Source of the DNA: Kitasatospora sp. MAA19
Lineage (GTDB): Bacteria > Actinomycetota > Actinomycetes > Streptomycetales > Streptomycetaceae
DNA length: 64,000 bases
Direction: 5' to 3'
NCBI RefSeq assembly: GCF_029894125.1
Contig: NZ_JARXYZ010000023.1
Coordinates: forward strand, 62,001 to 126,000
The notes below the pieces were generated by a model. That model searched no databases, had not been told where the DNA came from, and saw only the letters and a program-made list of their open reading frames with translations. The position numbers were made by a program, and so were the translations under genes. Shown here in pieces: positions 17,092-25,279 of this stretch. The first letter of the stretch is position 1. Each line of letters opens with the position of its first letter.

Positions 17092-17226
17092 GCCCCAGCC
17101 TCCTTCTGATGGGTCGTCAGCATAGGTGGGGTGACGCAGTGGATCTCACCTCTGGTCCGGCGCGGGCGGGACGCGGCGGCGGCCGGGAGTTGCTAGGGTT
17201 CCCGGTCGGACACGGACGGGGGACAG

Positions 17227-17889
17227 GTGGGCACCAGCAAGGGCACGGCCGAGGCGCCGGGCGGGCCGGGGTGCGAGGAACGGCCGCGCGGTGTCGTCGA
17301 CCTGCGGGGCGTGGCCGGGGCGGCGTTCACCGTGCACTATCCGTCCGATGCCGTCGTGGTCGTGTCGGGCCTGCCGGGCGCGGGCAAGAGCACGCTGCTG
17401 CGGCGCTGGTCCGGCGCGGGGGCGGTGCCGACCGTGGACCCGCGCGCCGTGCACGAGGCCTGCGAGGCCGTCATGCCCGCGCGCCTGCCCTACGCGGTCT
17501 ACCGGCCGTGGGCCCGGCTGGAGCACTTCCGGCTGTTGCGCGCCTCCGTCCGGCGCGGTGGGCCGCTGCTGGTGCACGACTGCGGCAGCCGTGCCTGGAT
17601 GCGCCGCTGGCTCGCCCGGGAGGCCGCCGGACAGGGCCGACGGCTGCACCTGGTGCTGCTCGACGTCGGCGCCGCCACCGCCCTCGACGGCCAGCGCGCC
17701 CGGGGCCGCCGCGCCTCCGCCCGCGCCTTCGCCCGCCACCGCCGGGGCCTGGACCGCCTGCTCGCCGCGTTCACCCGGCACGTGCGCTCCGGTGGGCCGA
17801 TGCCGACCCCGGAGGCGGCGTCCGTGCTGCTCCTGGATGCCGTCTCCCGCTCCCGGGCGGCGGCCGTCCGTTTCGGGACGGCGGGTTGA
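17227..17889 (+). CDS. P-loop AAA/kinase-like protein
   Basis: A 220-residue protein from GTG with GGGGGA upstream. The only clear motif is Walker A in VVVVSGLPGAGKSTLLRRW near residue 45. A segment LLVHDCGSRAWMRRWLARE follows, consistent with the pattern of small-molecule or zeta-toxin-like kinases where an Asp after a hydrophobic strand acts with the P-loop. An arginine-rich helix (RARGRRASARAFARHRRG) could be a lid. Stand-alone proteins of this type are common in Streptomyces and are annotated only as AAA ATPases. It is divergent from the acyl ligase. Confidence 0.8.
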   Translation: MGTSKGTAEAPGGPGCEERPRGVVDLRGVAGAAFTVHYPSDAVVVVSGLPGAGKSTLLRRWSGAGAVPTVDPRAVHEACEAVMPARLPYAVYRPWARLEHFRLLRASVRRGGPLLVHDCGSRAWMRRWLAREAAGQGRRLHLVLLDVGAATALDGQRARGRRASARAFARHRRGLDRLLAAFTRHVRSGGPMPTPEAASVLLLDAVSRSRAAAVRFGTAG

Positions 17890-18035
17890 GGCCCCTGCCG
17901 GCCGCGGCGTCCTTCTGTCGCCGCGTTCCACCAGGCGGGCGGGGAGCGCTCGGTGACGGTTGCGGAGGGGGCCGACTGGGAGTGCCGGCGGTACGAAGCG
18001 CCGGTGAGGACCTGTCCGACACGACCGGACACGCC

Positions 18036-18986
18036 CTACACAAGCCCGAGGTGCGGCTCGACGCCCGCCAGTTCGCAGCCGGCCGCCCACAGGCGGGCGG
18101 CGACGGCACGGTCGGCCATGTGGGCCTGAACCGGCTCACGGCGGGGCGCCCCGCGCAGGCCGAGGATGCCCGGGCCCCAGAGCTCTCCGCCTCGTACCTC
18201 CGGGTCGAGGACGGCCCGGACGATGGGCCACGCCCCGCGGTGCTTGCCCTGGACCAGGAGCCCGGCCGGCAGGCCGCGCAACCGTTCGCCGGTGGTGCGC
18301 ACGTGCACCGGCGGGCGGGACGGGGTGAGGGAGTCGAGGGCGCCGCCGGGGTGCGCCACCACGCTGAGTACGGTGCTGCCGACGGCGCGGAGGCGCCGGT
18401 CGAGTTCGAAACCGAAGGTCATCTGCGCAAGCTTCGAGCGGCCGTAGGCGCGTTTGGGCCGGTAGTCCACGGCCGACTGGAGATCGTCCGGGTCCAGCCG
18501 CTCCGAGCGTGCCGCGAAGCTGCCGACCGTCACGATCCGGCCCGCCGGAGCGGCCGCCAACAGGGGCGCGAGCCACCGGGTGAGCGCGAGGTGCCCGAGG
18601 TGGTTGGTCGCGAACATCAGCTCGTGCCCCGCCGGGGTCTCCCGACGCGGCGGATCGTCCAGCGCGACCCCGGCGTTGTGGACGACCGCGTCGAGGCGGT
18701 CGAGGGCGAGTCCGTCGACGGCGGTCCGCAGGGACGGCAGGTCGACGAGGTCCAAGGGGAGGTGGCGCACCGACGCCCCGGGGACGCGGGAGCGGATCGA
18801 GGCCATGGCGGCCTCGGCCCGGCCGGCGTCCCGACAGCCGAGCACGACCCCGGCACCGGTGCCGGCGAGCTGCTCGGCGACGAAGTAGCCGATACCGGCG
18901 TTGCCCCCGGTGACCAGGACGCTCCTCCCGGCGCCGGACGGCGGCCGACGGGCGTCCCACGACCGGTTCGGGCTTACGGACGACAT
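18036..18986 (-). CDS. Short-chain dehydrogenase/reductase
   Basis: A 316-residue protein from ATG with AGGAGA upstream. The classical SDR motifs are present: VLVTGGNAGIGYF (cofactor loop), DAVVHNAGVAL (NAG strand), the serine strand GRIVTVGSFAA, and the catalytic YGRSK with tyrosine and lysine. The C-terminal part (VVAHPGGALDSL) resembles retinol-dehydrogenase/oxidoreductase-type SDRs, which reduce carbonyls or oxidise alcohols with NAD(P)H. An arginine in the strand after the loop (GCRDAGRAEAA) suggests NADPH. The gene is convergent with the P-loop protein. The substrate is unknown. Confidence 0.92.
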   Translation of the reverse strand: MSSVSPNRSWDARRPPSGAGRSVLVTGGNAGIGYFVAEQLAGTGAGVVLGCRDAGRAEAAMASIRSRVPGASVRHLPLDLVDLPSLRTAVDGLALDRLDAVVHNAGVALDDPPRRETPAGHELMFATNHLGHLALTRWLAPLLAAAPAGRIVTVGSFAARSERLDPDDLQSAVDYRPKRAYGRSKLAQMTFGFELDRRLRAVGSTVLSVVAHPGGALDSLTPSRPPVHVRTTGERLRGLPAGLLVQGKHRGAWPIVRAVLDPEVRGGELWGPGILGLRGAPRREPVQAHMADRAVAARLWAAGCELAGVEPHLGLV

Positions 18987-19007
18987 GACGACGATCTCCT
19001 GACGCTC

Positions 19008-19041
19008 GGGAGCACGGAACCCGCGGGAGCACGGAACCCGC
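19008..19041. repeat. 17-bp tandem duplication
   Basis: GGGAGCACGGAACCCGC is repeated exactly twice in tandem in the region upstream of the SDR gene and before the divergent thioesterase. Each copy contains a GGG..CCC dyad. No coding role is visible. Confidence 0.8.
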
Positions 19042-19241
19042 GGGGGCTCCGAACGCTCGGGACCGCGGGCACCGTCAGCACCCCACCGTCACAGGCGGAA
19101 CCGGCATACCGCTGACAGATCGCCGTCACCCACCGACAGCACTCCAAGATCATCGAACCGCCCCGTTCGGGACCCGCACCGCTCGGACCCCTGCGAGACT
19201 GGAACCAGCAGAGTCCGTTACGGAGAGAGGTCAGCATCCGC

Positions 19242-19994
19242 ATGCCCAGCAGCGCCGCCGTCGACAACCCGTGGTTCCGCCGCTTCAGCCCGTCCGACTC
19301 CGCCCCGGCCCGGATCGTGATCTTCCCGCACGCAGGCGGCTCCGCGAGCTACTACATGGAGTACGCCAACGCGCTCGCGCCCCACGCCGACGTGCTCACC
19401 GTCCAGTACCCGGGCCGCCAGAACCGCTTCGCCGAGCCGCCGATCGACTCGGTGGCGGAACTCGCCGAACAGCTCTACCGGGAGCTGCGCGAGTGGACGG
19501 ACCGTCCGATGACCTTCTTCGGGCACAGCATGGGCGCGGCCGTCGCCTTCGAGACCGCCCGCTGCTTCGCCCGCGACGGCCTCCCGGGGCCCGAGCGCCT
19601 GTTCGTCTCGGCGGGCCGCGCGCCCTCGCTGCCCCGGGAGACCGCCGTCTACCGGATGTCGGACGACGGGCTGCTCGACACGATCGTCCGCCTCGGCGGG
19701 ACGGACGAGCGGATCCTCTCCGTCCCGGCGCTGCGCGAGCTGATCCTTCCGGCGCTGCGGGCCGACTACACCGCCATCGAGACCTACCGCTGTGCGCCGG
19801 ACGCGACCGTGCCGCAGCCGATCACCGCCCTGGTGGGGGAGACCGACGCGAACGCCACGGTCGACCAGGCCGCCCAGTGGGACCGGCACACCACCGGCGG
19901 CTTCGACCTGCGGGTCTTCCCGGGCGGGCACTTCTACGTGGCGGACCAGACCGCGGCCGTGGTCGAGGTGCTCACCGCGCACCTGCGCGGCTGA
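19242..19994 (+). CDS. Type II thioesterase
   Basis: A 250-residue alpha/beta-hydrolase from ATG. The motifs are those of discrete thioesterases of PKS/NRPS pathways (GrsT/RifR type): the N-terminal IVIFPHAGGSASYY, the middle VQYPGRQNRF, the nucleophile elbow FFGHSMGAAVAFE (Ser about 95) and the C-terminal histidine in FPGGHFYV. Such enzymes remove aberrant acyl groups from carrier proteins. No carrier or synthase gene is present in this window, so it either serves a distant cluster or a small-molecule thioester made by the nearby ligase. A strong hairpin lies after it. Confidence 0.93.
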   Translation: MPSSAAVDNPWFRRFSPSDSAPARIVIFPHAGGSASYYMEYANALAPHADVLTVQYPGRQNRFAEPPIDSVAELAEQLYRELREWTDRPMTFFGHSMGAAVAFETARCFARDGLPGPERLFVSAGRAPSLPRETAVYRMSDDGLLDTIVRLGGTDERILSVPALRELILPALRADYTAIETYRCAPDATVPQPITALVGETDANATVDQAAQWDRHTTGGFDLRVFPGGHFYVADQTAAVVEVLTAHLRG

Positions 19995-20055
19995 GGCGGC
20001 CGGGCCCGTCCCGGCCCCGGTGACGCGCCCCGGCGGCTCGGCTACTGTGCCTGCG

Positions 20056-20091
20056 TGACGGGCCGTCGGCCGCGCCGCCGACGGCCCGTCA
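20056..20091. terminator. 15-bp-stem hairpin
   Basis: TGACGGGCCGTCGGC pairs perfectly with GCCGACGGCCCGTCA around a 6-nt loop, between the thioesterase and the next flavoprotein gene on the same strand. The stem is long enough to end thioesterase transcription. Confidence 0.8.
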
Positions 20092-20131
20092 GCCGCACCC
20101 CTCAGTCGCAACCGCCCACCGGGAGGCCGCC

Positions 20132-21370
20132 ATGCGCCGGATCGCCGTCGTCGGAGCGGGCCAGGCCGGCCTGCAGCTCGCACTGGGGCTGGTGGCCGCC
20201 GGCTACGAGGTGACGCTGGTCGCCGAGCGCACGCCCGAACAGGTGCGCGGCGGGCGGGTGCTGTCCACGCAGGCGATGTTCGGCCCGGCGCTGCGCACCG
20301 AGGCGGCGGCCGGGCTGGACCTGTGGGCCGGCGAGGCGCCGGCGGTCCACGCCGTCCGGGCGGTGCTCGCCGTGCCGCCCGGCGTACGGGCGCTGGAGTT
20401 CACCATGACGCTCGACGAGCCCGCCCAGTCGGTGGACCAGCGGCTGAAGCTGGCGCGCTGGCTGGAACTGCTGGCGGAGCGCGGCGGCCGGGTCGAGTAC
20501 CGCTCGCTGGACCGGGACGGCCTGCGCGAGCTGGCCCGGCGGCACGAGCTGACGGTGGTCGCGGCCGGGCGCGGCGAACTGGCCGAGGTCTTCGAGCGCG
20601 ACGCCGCCCGCTCGCCGTTCGACCGGCCGCAGCGGGCGCTGTCCTGCCTGTACGTCCACGGGGTGGGCTCGCCTGATCCGGCCACCGAGCCGCGGGCCCG
20701 GATGCACGCGCTGCCCGGCCTCGGTGAGCTGTACCTGCAGCCGGCGCTGACCCTCTCCGGCCCCTGCGCGATCCTGCTGTGGGAGGCGCTGCCCGGCGGG
20801 CCGCTCGACGTGTTCGGCGACGGCCCGGCGCCTGACGTCCAACTCGCCCGGATCCGCTCGCTGCTGAAGGAGCACCTGCCGTGGGAGGCGGAGCTGTGGG
20901 CGGACGCCGAGCCGACCGACGCCGGGGCCGGCCTGTCCGGCGCGGTGACCCCGGTGGTCCGCCGGCCGGTGGCGGAGCTGGGCGCGGGCGTCGACGCCGT
21001 CCACGTGCTCGGCCTCGGCGACGCGGTGGTGGTGAACGACCCGATCGCCGGCCAGGGCGCCAACAGCGCCGCGCTGGCGGCGCAGGCGTACCTGCGGGCG
21101 ATCGTCGAGCACGGCGACGCCCCCTTCACGGCGGACTGGATGTGCCGCACCGCCGAGCGGTTCTGGCGCCGGCACGCCCGGCACGCGGTCGGGTTCACCG
21201 CCGCGATGCTCACCGTGCCCGACCACGTGCAGGGCGTGTTCGTGGCCGCCGCCGAGCACGAGCCGGTCGCCCGCCGACTGGCCAACACCTACGCGGAGCC
21301 GAGCGACCACGCCGCCTGGCTGGCCACGCCCGACCTGACCGCCGCCTACCTGGCCTCGGTCCGCGGCTAG
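20132..21370 (+). CDS. Styrene-monooxygenase-like FAD protein
   Basis: A 412-residue flavoprotein from ATG. The N-terminus RRIAVVGAGQAGLQLALGL matches the characteristic first strand and helix of group E two-component monooxygenases (StyA type), and the middle and end (LSCLYVHG, LGLGDAVVVNDPIAGQGANS) match the family pattern, where FAD is reduced by a separate flavin reductase. No reductase gene is adjacent. It may epoxidise an alkene or oxidise an indole-like substrate. It lies alone between a terminator and an ABC exporter operon on the same strand. Confidence 0.85.
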   Translation: MRRIAVVGAGQAGLQLALGLVAAGYEVTLVAERTPEQVRGGRVLSTQAMFGPALRTEAAAGLDLWAGEAPAVHAVRAVLAVPPGVRALEFTMTLDEPAQSVDQRLKLARWLELLAERGGRVEYRSLDRDGLRELARRHELTVVAAGRGELAEVFERDAARSPFDRPQRALSCLYVHGVGSPDPATEPRARMHALPGLGELYLQPALTLSGPCAILLWEALPGGPLDVFGDGPAPDVQLARIRSLLKEHLPWEAELWADAEPTDAGAGLSGAVTPVVRRPVAELGAGVDAVHVLGLGDAVVVNDPIAGQGANSAALAAQAYLRAIVEHGDAPFTADWMCRTAERFWRRHARHAVGFTAAMLTVPDHVQGVFVAAAEHEPVARRLANTYAEPSDHAAWLATPDLTAAYLASVRG

Positions 21371-21518
21371 GGATCTCCGGCAGGGTTGTCGGCAGGCCGC
21401 CGGACGGTGGTCGGCGTGATCGGGGATCGACCCGGGCGCGGCGAATTCGGCCGCGTCTCTCGACTCACCCGGCCGTACGCGCTTTGATGTGCGTCGCACC
21501 CGTGACAGGAGGTGGGCG

Positions 21519-22511
21519 ATGCCGACGAACGGGACCGCGACCGGCGGGCGGCCGGTGATCGAACTGCGGTCGCTCACCAAACGCTACGGCGCCACGGTCG
21601 GCATCGACCGGCTGGACGTCACCGTCACCGCCGGAGAGGTGTTCGGCCTGCTGGGCCCGAACGGCGCCGGCAAGACCACCACGTTGCGCTGCCTGGTCGG
21701 GTTGCTCAGCCCCACTGCCGGGCAGGTGCGGGTCCTCGGCCTGGACCCGGTGGCCGACCACCGCAGCCTCGCCCCGTCGATCGGCTACCTGCCCGGCGAA
21801 CTGCGCCTCTACCCCGAGCTCACCGGGCAGCAGACCCTCGACCTGCTCGCCGCGCTCCAGGGCGCCCCGGTGCCGGGCCAGCGCGACCTCTGCGAGCGGC
21901 TGAAGCTCTCCCGGGCCGATCTGGCGCGGCCGGTGGGGGAGTACTCGCGCGGTATGAAGCAGAAGCTCGGGCTCGTCCAGTCGCTCCAGCACCGGCCCGC
22001 CGTCGTGGTGCTGGACGAGCCGACCGAGGGGCTGGACCCGCTGGTCCAGGAGACCTTCTTCGAGCTGCTCGCCGAGGAGACCGCGGCCGGGCGGACCGTC
22101 CTGCTCTCCAGCCACGTGCTGCCCGAGGTGCAGCGGACCTGCGGCCGGGTCGCGATCGTCCGCCGGGGCCGCCTGGTGACCGTCCGCTCGGTGGCCGAAC
22201 TGCGCCAGGCCCGGGCCCGCAGGGTCCGGCTGGCCTTCGCCGACGGGCGGGGCGCCCGGCCACTGGGGCGGGCCGAGCGGTGGTCGCCGCGCTGGGAGGA
22301 CGACCGGGTCGAACTGCTGGTGCCGCCGGACGACGTGGTCGCGGCCGTCCGCACGCTGCTGGCCGAGCTGCCGGTGGCGGACCTCACCGTCGAGGAGGCG
22401 GGGTTGGACGAGGCCTTCCTCGACCTCTACCGCGCGACCGACGGCACCGAAGCCGCCGACGGCGCTGACGCGACCGAAGCCGCCGACGCCGGATCGGAGG
22501 AGCGCCCGTGA
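21519..22511 (+). CDS. ABC-2 type exporter ATP-binding protein
   Basis: A 330-residue ATPase from ATG with AGGAGGTG upstream; an ATG ten codons earlier lacks a ribosome site. Motifs: Walker A GLLGPNGAGKTTTLRCLV, signature YSRGMKQKLGL (a relaxed LSGGQ as in drug and bacteriocin exporters such as DrrA), Walker B VVVLDEPTEGLDPL and H-switch LLSSHVLPE. The C-terminal part ends in an acidic, repeated EAADGADATEAAD tail from a 27-bp repeated DNA segment. Its TGA overlaps the permease GTG, so both are coupled into one exporter. Confidence 0.92.
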   Translation: MPTNGTATGGRPVIELRSLTKRYGATVGIDRLDVTVTAGEVFGLLGPNGAGKTTTLRCLVGLLSPTAGQVRVLGLDPVADHRSLAPSIGYLPGELRLYPELTGQQTLDLLAALQGAPVPGQRDLCERLKLSRADLARPVGEYSRGMKQKLGLVQSLQHRPAVVVLDEPTEGLDPLVQETFFELLAEETAAGRTVLLSSHVLPEVQRTCGRVAIVRRGRLVTVRSVAELRQARARRVRLAFADGRGARPLGRAERWSPRWEDDRVELLVPPDDVVAAVRTLLAELPVADLTVEEAGLDEAFLDLYRATDGTEAADGADATEAADAGSEERP

Positions 22512-23341
22512 GCGCCGGGACCGTCAGCCGCCACCTCCCACTGGTCTGGCTCGCCCTGCACCGGCGGCGCCGGATGCTGATCAGCCTGCTGCTCGGAATG
22601 ATCGTCTTCGAGACCCTGATCGTGGTGATCGCCGGCACCATCCCGCCCACCGACCTGTTCGGCGCCCGCAGCAGCCCGCCGGGCGCGTTCAAGGCCTTCA
22701 GCGGCTCCAACGGCGACGTCTCGATCGCCAGCTACCCCGGGCTGCTCGGCGCCGGACTCACCCACCCGTTCTGGATCGCGCTGCAGCTGACCGTGATCGG
22801 CTCGCTCGGCGCCGCCGCCGTCGCGGCCGACGTCGAGTCCGGCACCATCGAACTGCTGATGACCCGCCCGGTCTCCCGGCGACGCCTGCTCGCCGAACGA
22901 GCCGGCGCCCTGGTCGCCGCCACGGTTCTGCTCAACGCCGCCGCCACGCTCACCGTCGCGCTCGGGGTGGCGCTCTCGCCCGAGCTGCACGCGGCCGTGC
23001 CGGAGGGCGGGGTGTTCGCCGCCGGGCTGCTGGGCTGCGCCCTCGCGTTCTGCCTCACCGGGCCGGTGCTCGCGGTGTCCGCGCTCACCCGGCGGCGGGC
23101 GTACGTGATCGGTGCCGCCGTCGCCTTCGGTGCGGTCGGCTTCGCCCTCAACTTCGTCGCCCTGGCCTGGTCCCCGGCCCGGTCGCTGCGCTACCTCAGC
23201 CCGTTCCACTACTACACGCCGGGCGACGTGCTGGCCCACGGCGGCGTCCCGTGGCTGTCGCTGGGCGTGCTCACCGGTGTCGGCCTGCTCGGCCTGCTGG
23301 CGGCCTTCCGGCTGCTGGAACGGCGGGACCTGGCGATCTGA
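22508..23341 (+). CDS. ABC-2 type exporter permease
   Basis: A 277-residue membrane protein from GTG overlapping the ATPase stop. Six hydrophobic segments can be traced, including LISLLLGMIVFETLIVVIAG, IALQLTVIGSLGAAAVAADV, LLAERAGALVAATVLLNAAA, FAAGLLGCALAFCLTGPVLA and VIGAAVAFGAVGFALNFVAL. The segment VESGTIELLMTRPVSRRRLL is the coupling helix signature of ABC-2 permeases of the ABC2_membrane_2 kind. It forms a DrrAB-like exporter with the ATPase. The 3' end carries a 15-bp exact tandem duplication that includes the stop codon. Confidence 0.9.
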   Translation: MSAGTVSRHLPLVWLALHRRRRMLISLLLGMIVFETLIVVIAGTIPPTDLFGARSSPPGAFKAFSGSNGDVSIASYPGLLGAGLTHPFWIALQLTVIGSLGAAAVAADVESGTIELLMTRPVSRRRLLAERAGALVAATVLLNAAATLTVALGVALSPELHAAVPEGGVFAAGLLGCALAFCLTGPVLAVSALTRRRAYVIGAAVAFGAVGFALNFVALAWSPARSLRYLSPFHYYTPGDVLAHGGVPWLSLGVLTGVGLLGLLAAFRLLERRDLAI

Positions 23342-23360
23342 CGGCTGGCGATCTGACGGC
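23331..23360. repeat. Exact 15-bp tandem duplication across a stop codon
   Basis: TGGCGATCTGACGGC is present twice in succession at the end of the permease gene. The first copy carries the TGA stop; the second copy carries an identical in-frame TGA, giving two in-frame stops 15 bp apart. Confidence 0.85.
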
Positions 23361-23375
23361 TGTCGCGCCAGGCGT

Positions 23376-24290
23376 TCAGCAGCCGCACCTGCGCGCGGCG
23401 TCGAGCAGGCGCTCGCGGACCAGGGCGACGTGCGGGTTGGCGGAGCCGGCCGGGCGCCGGACCAGGTAGGCGGTGTTGATCGGCGGGTCGGCCGGCTGGT
23501 GCAGCAACCGCAGGGCCCCGGAGGCGAGTTCGGACCGGCACAGGTAGCCGGGCAGCACGCTCCAGCCGGCGCCCGCCGTCACCGCGGCGAGCACCGCCCG
23601 CAGGTCCGGCACGGTGACGGCCGCCCGGGCGTGCAGGCGCCGGTCGAAGACGTGCCGCCAGTAGCGGCGGGCGATCGGCAGATCCTCGGCGTAGCTGAGC
23701 AGCGGCACTTCGGCGAGGGCGGCCGGCAGTTCCCGGCCGGCCAGCCGTTCGGCCCACACCGGGGCCGCGACCAGGACGAACTCCTCGTCGGCCAGCGGTT
23801 CGGCGAGCAGCGTGCGGCCGCGCGGGCGCCGAGTGGCGACCACCAGGTCATGCCGCCCGGTTCGCAGTTCGTCCAGCAGCGGGTCGGTGAGCCCGGTGGT
23901 GACCCGCAGTTGGACGCCCTCGGCGACCAGCGGGGCCAGCGCGCCGAGCAGCACGGTGCCGAGGAATTCCGCCGGCCCGGCGAGGTGCACCGGCTCCGGC
24001 GCGGCGCCGTCGGGTCCGGCGGCGACGCCCGCCAGCTGGTCCAGCGGGGCCGACAGCCGGGCCGCCAGGTCGTCGGCGTACGGCAGCGGGCTGACCCCGC
24101 GCGCCCGGCGCTCGAACAGCTCCCGGCCGAGCCGTTGCTCCAGTGCCCGGACCTGCGCGGTCACCGTCGACTGGGACAGGCCCAGCTGGTGTGCGGCCGC
24201 GGTGAGCGAACCCGCGCGGTGCACCGCGAGGAAGGTCCGCAGCTGGTTGAGGTCCAGCGGGCCGGAGCCAGGCGTCACCCGATCGGTCAT
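23376..24290 (-). CDS. LysR-family transcriptional regulator
   Basis: A 304-residue protein from ATG. The N-terminal HTH (LDLNQLRTFLAVHRAGSLTA, then AAHQLGLSQSTVTAQVRALE) is typical LysR; the ligand-binding part has the usual LRVTTGLTDPLLDELRTGRHDLVV layout. It faces a DJ-1-type gene with a LysR-like inverted repeat and a smaller palindrome between them, so it probably controls that gene and itself, perhaps in response to carbonyl or oxidative stress. The inducer is unknown. It is convergent with the ABC-2 exporter. Confidence 0.92.
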   Translation of the reverse strand: MTDRVTPGSGPLDLNQLRTFLAVHRAGSLTAAAHQLGLSQSTVTAQVRALEQRLGRELFERRARGVSPLPYADDLAARLSAPLDQLAGVAAGPDGAAPEPVHLAGPAEFLGTVLLGALAPLVAEGVQLRVTTGLTDPLLDELRTGRHDLVVATRRPRGRTLLAEPLADEEFVLVAAPVWAERLAGRELPAALAEVPLLSYAEDLPIARRYWRHVFDRRLHARAAVTVPDLRAVLAAVTAGAGWSVLPGYLCRSELASGALRLLHQPADPPINTAYLVRRPAGSANPHVALVRERLLDAARRCGC

Positions 24291-24307
24291 GGTCGCGAGC
24301 GTACGGG

Positions 24308-24362
24308 ATTCCGATGGCTCGGCGGCCCGTCGGAGACATCGGAATTTCGATGCCAGGCATCG
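24308..24362. promoter_or_regulatory. LysR-type operator region
   Basis: ATTCCGATG (24308-24316) and CATCGGAAT (24337-24345) form a perfect 9-bp inverted repeat, followed by a second palindrome CGATGCC-A-GGCATCG (24348-24362). The set lies between the divergent LysR and DJ-1 genes. A LysR tetramer commonly uses two such sites, one high-affinity and one near the target promoter. Confidence 0.6.
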
Positions 24363-24464
24363 TCGTGTCCATTGGTCCCCCGTGGGGCGGCCGGTCTAGG
24401 TTCGGCGGCGTGATCGCTGCGGCGGGAGAGCCGTGGCGGGGACCGCAACCCTGGAGGCAGCACC

Positions 24465-25136
24465 ATGGCCGACATCCTGTTCGTCCTGACCGGCGCGAAG
24501 GTCTGGACGCTCAACGACGGCACCGAACACCCGACCGGCTTCTGGGCCGAGGAGGCCCTCGTCCCGTACCAGGCGCTCACCGCCGCCGGTCACCGGATCA
24601 CCGTCGCCACCCCGGGCGGCGTCGTCCCGGTGGCCGACCGGGCCAGCCTGACCGACCCGGCGACGGCTGCGGCCCTGGAGGCCGTCGAGGAGTTCCGCCG
24701 ACCGGTGAAGCTGGCGGAGGTCGACCCGGCGGACTACGCCGCCGTGTTCTACCCCGGCGGCCACGGCCCGATGGAGGACCTGGCGGTCGACGCCGACTCC
24801 GGTCGGCTGCTCACCCGGGTGCTGGCCTCCGGCCGGCCGCTCGGCGTGGTCTGCCACGGCCCGGCGGCGCTGCTGGCGGCCCGCGGCGAGGACGGAAGCT
24901 CGCCGTTCGCCGGGTACCGGATGACCGCCTTCACCAACGCCGAGGAGGTCCAGGGCGGTCTGGCGGACCGGGCGAAGTGGCTGCTCCAGGACCGCCTGGT
25001 GGACCTCGGTGCGGACTTCCAGGAGGGCGAGCCCTGGGCGCCGCACGTGGTCGTCGACCGCAACCTGGTGACCGGTCAGAACCCGGCCTCCTCGGCCCTG
25101 GTGGCCGCCGAGCTGCAGAAGCTGCTGGCGCGGTAG
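24465..25136 (+). CDS. DJ-1/PfpI-family type 1 glutamine-amidotransferase-like protein
   Basis: A 223-residue protein from ATG with a purine-rich site upstream. The family core is visible: VLTGAKVWTLNDGTEHPTGF at the N-terminus, the acid strand VFYPGGHGPMED, and the nucleophile elbow GVVCHGPAALLA with Cys about 130. The segment WAEEALVPYQALTAAGHRIT and the length match Hsp31/YhbO-type members, which act as glyoxalase III, deglycase or chaperone. It is divergent from a LysR regulator. A role in aldehyde or glyoxal stress is a reasonable inference. Confidence 0.92.
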   Translation: MADILFVLTGAKVWTLNDGTEHPTGFWAEEALVPYQALTAAGHRITVATPGGVVPVADRASLTDPATAAALEAVEEFRRPVKLAEVDPADYAAVFYPGGHGPMEDLAVDADSGRLLTRVLASGRPLGVVCHGPAALLAARGEDGSSPFAGYRMTAFTNAEEVQGGLADRAKWLLQDRLVDLGADFQEGEPWAPHVVVDRNLVTGQNPASSALVAAELQKLLAR

Positions 25137-25279
25137 CACCGGACCGCCCGGACGTACGAGCGGTGGTTCGGACGGACGCGTCGTACCGGCCATGCCACTG
25201 ATCACCCGTCCGGGTGGTGTCAGCGGGACAAGGGCCCGGGAGGGCGGCGGGGACCGGGGGCGGACGTGAGCATACGGTC

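Noticed and set aside
15532..23341. Calling the region a PKS/NRPS biosynthetic cluster
   Set aside because: A ligase, a thioesterase and oxidoreductases are present but no ketosynthase, condensation, carrier or modular gene.
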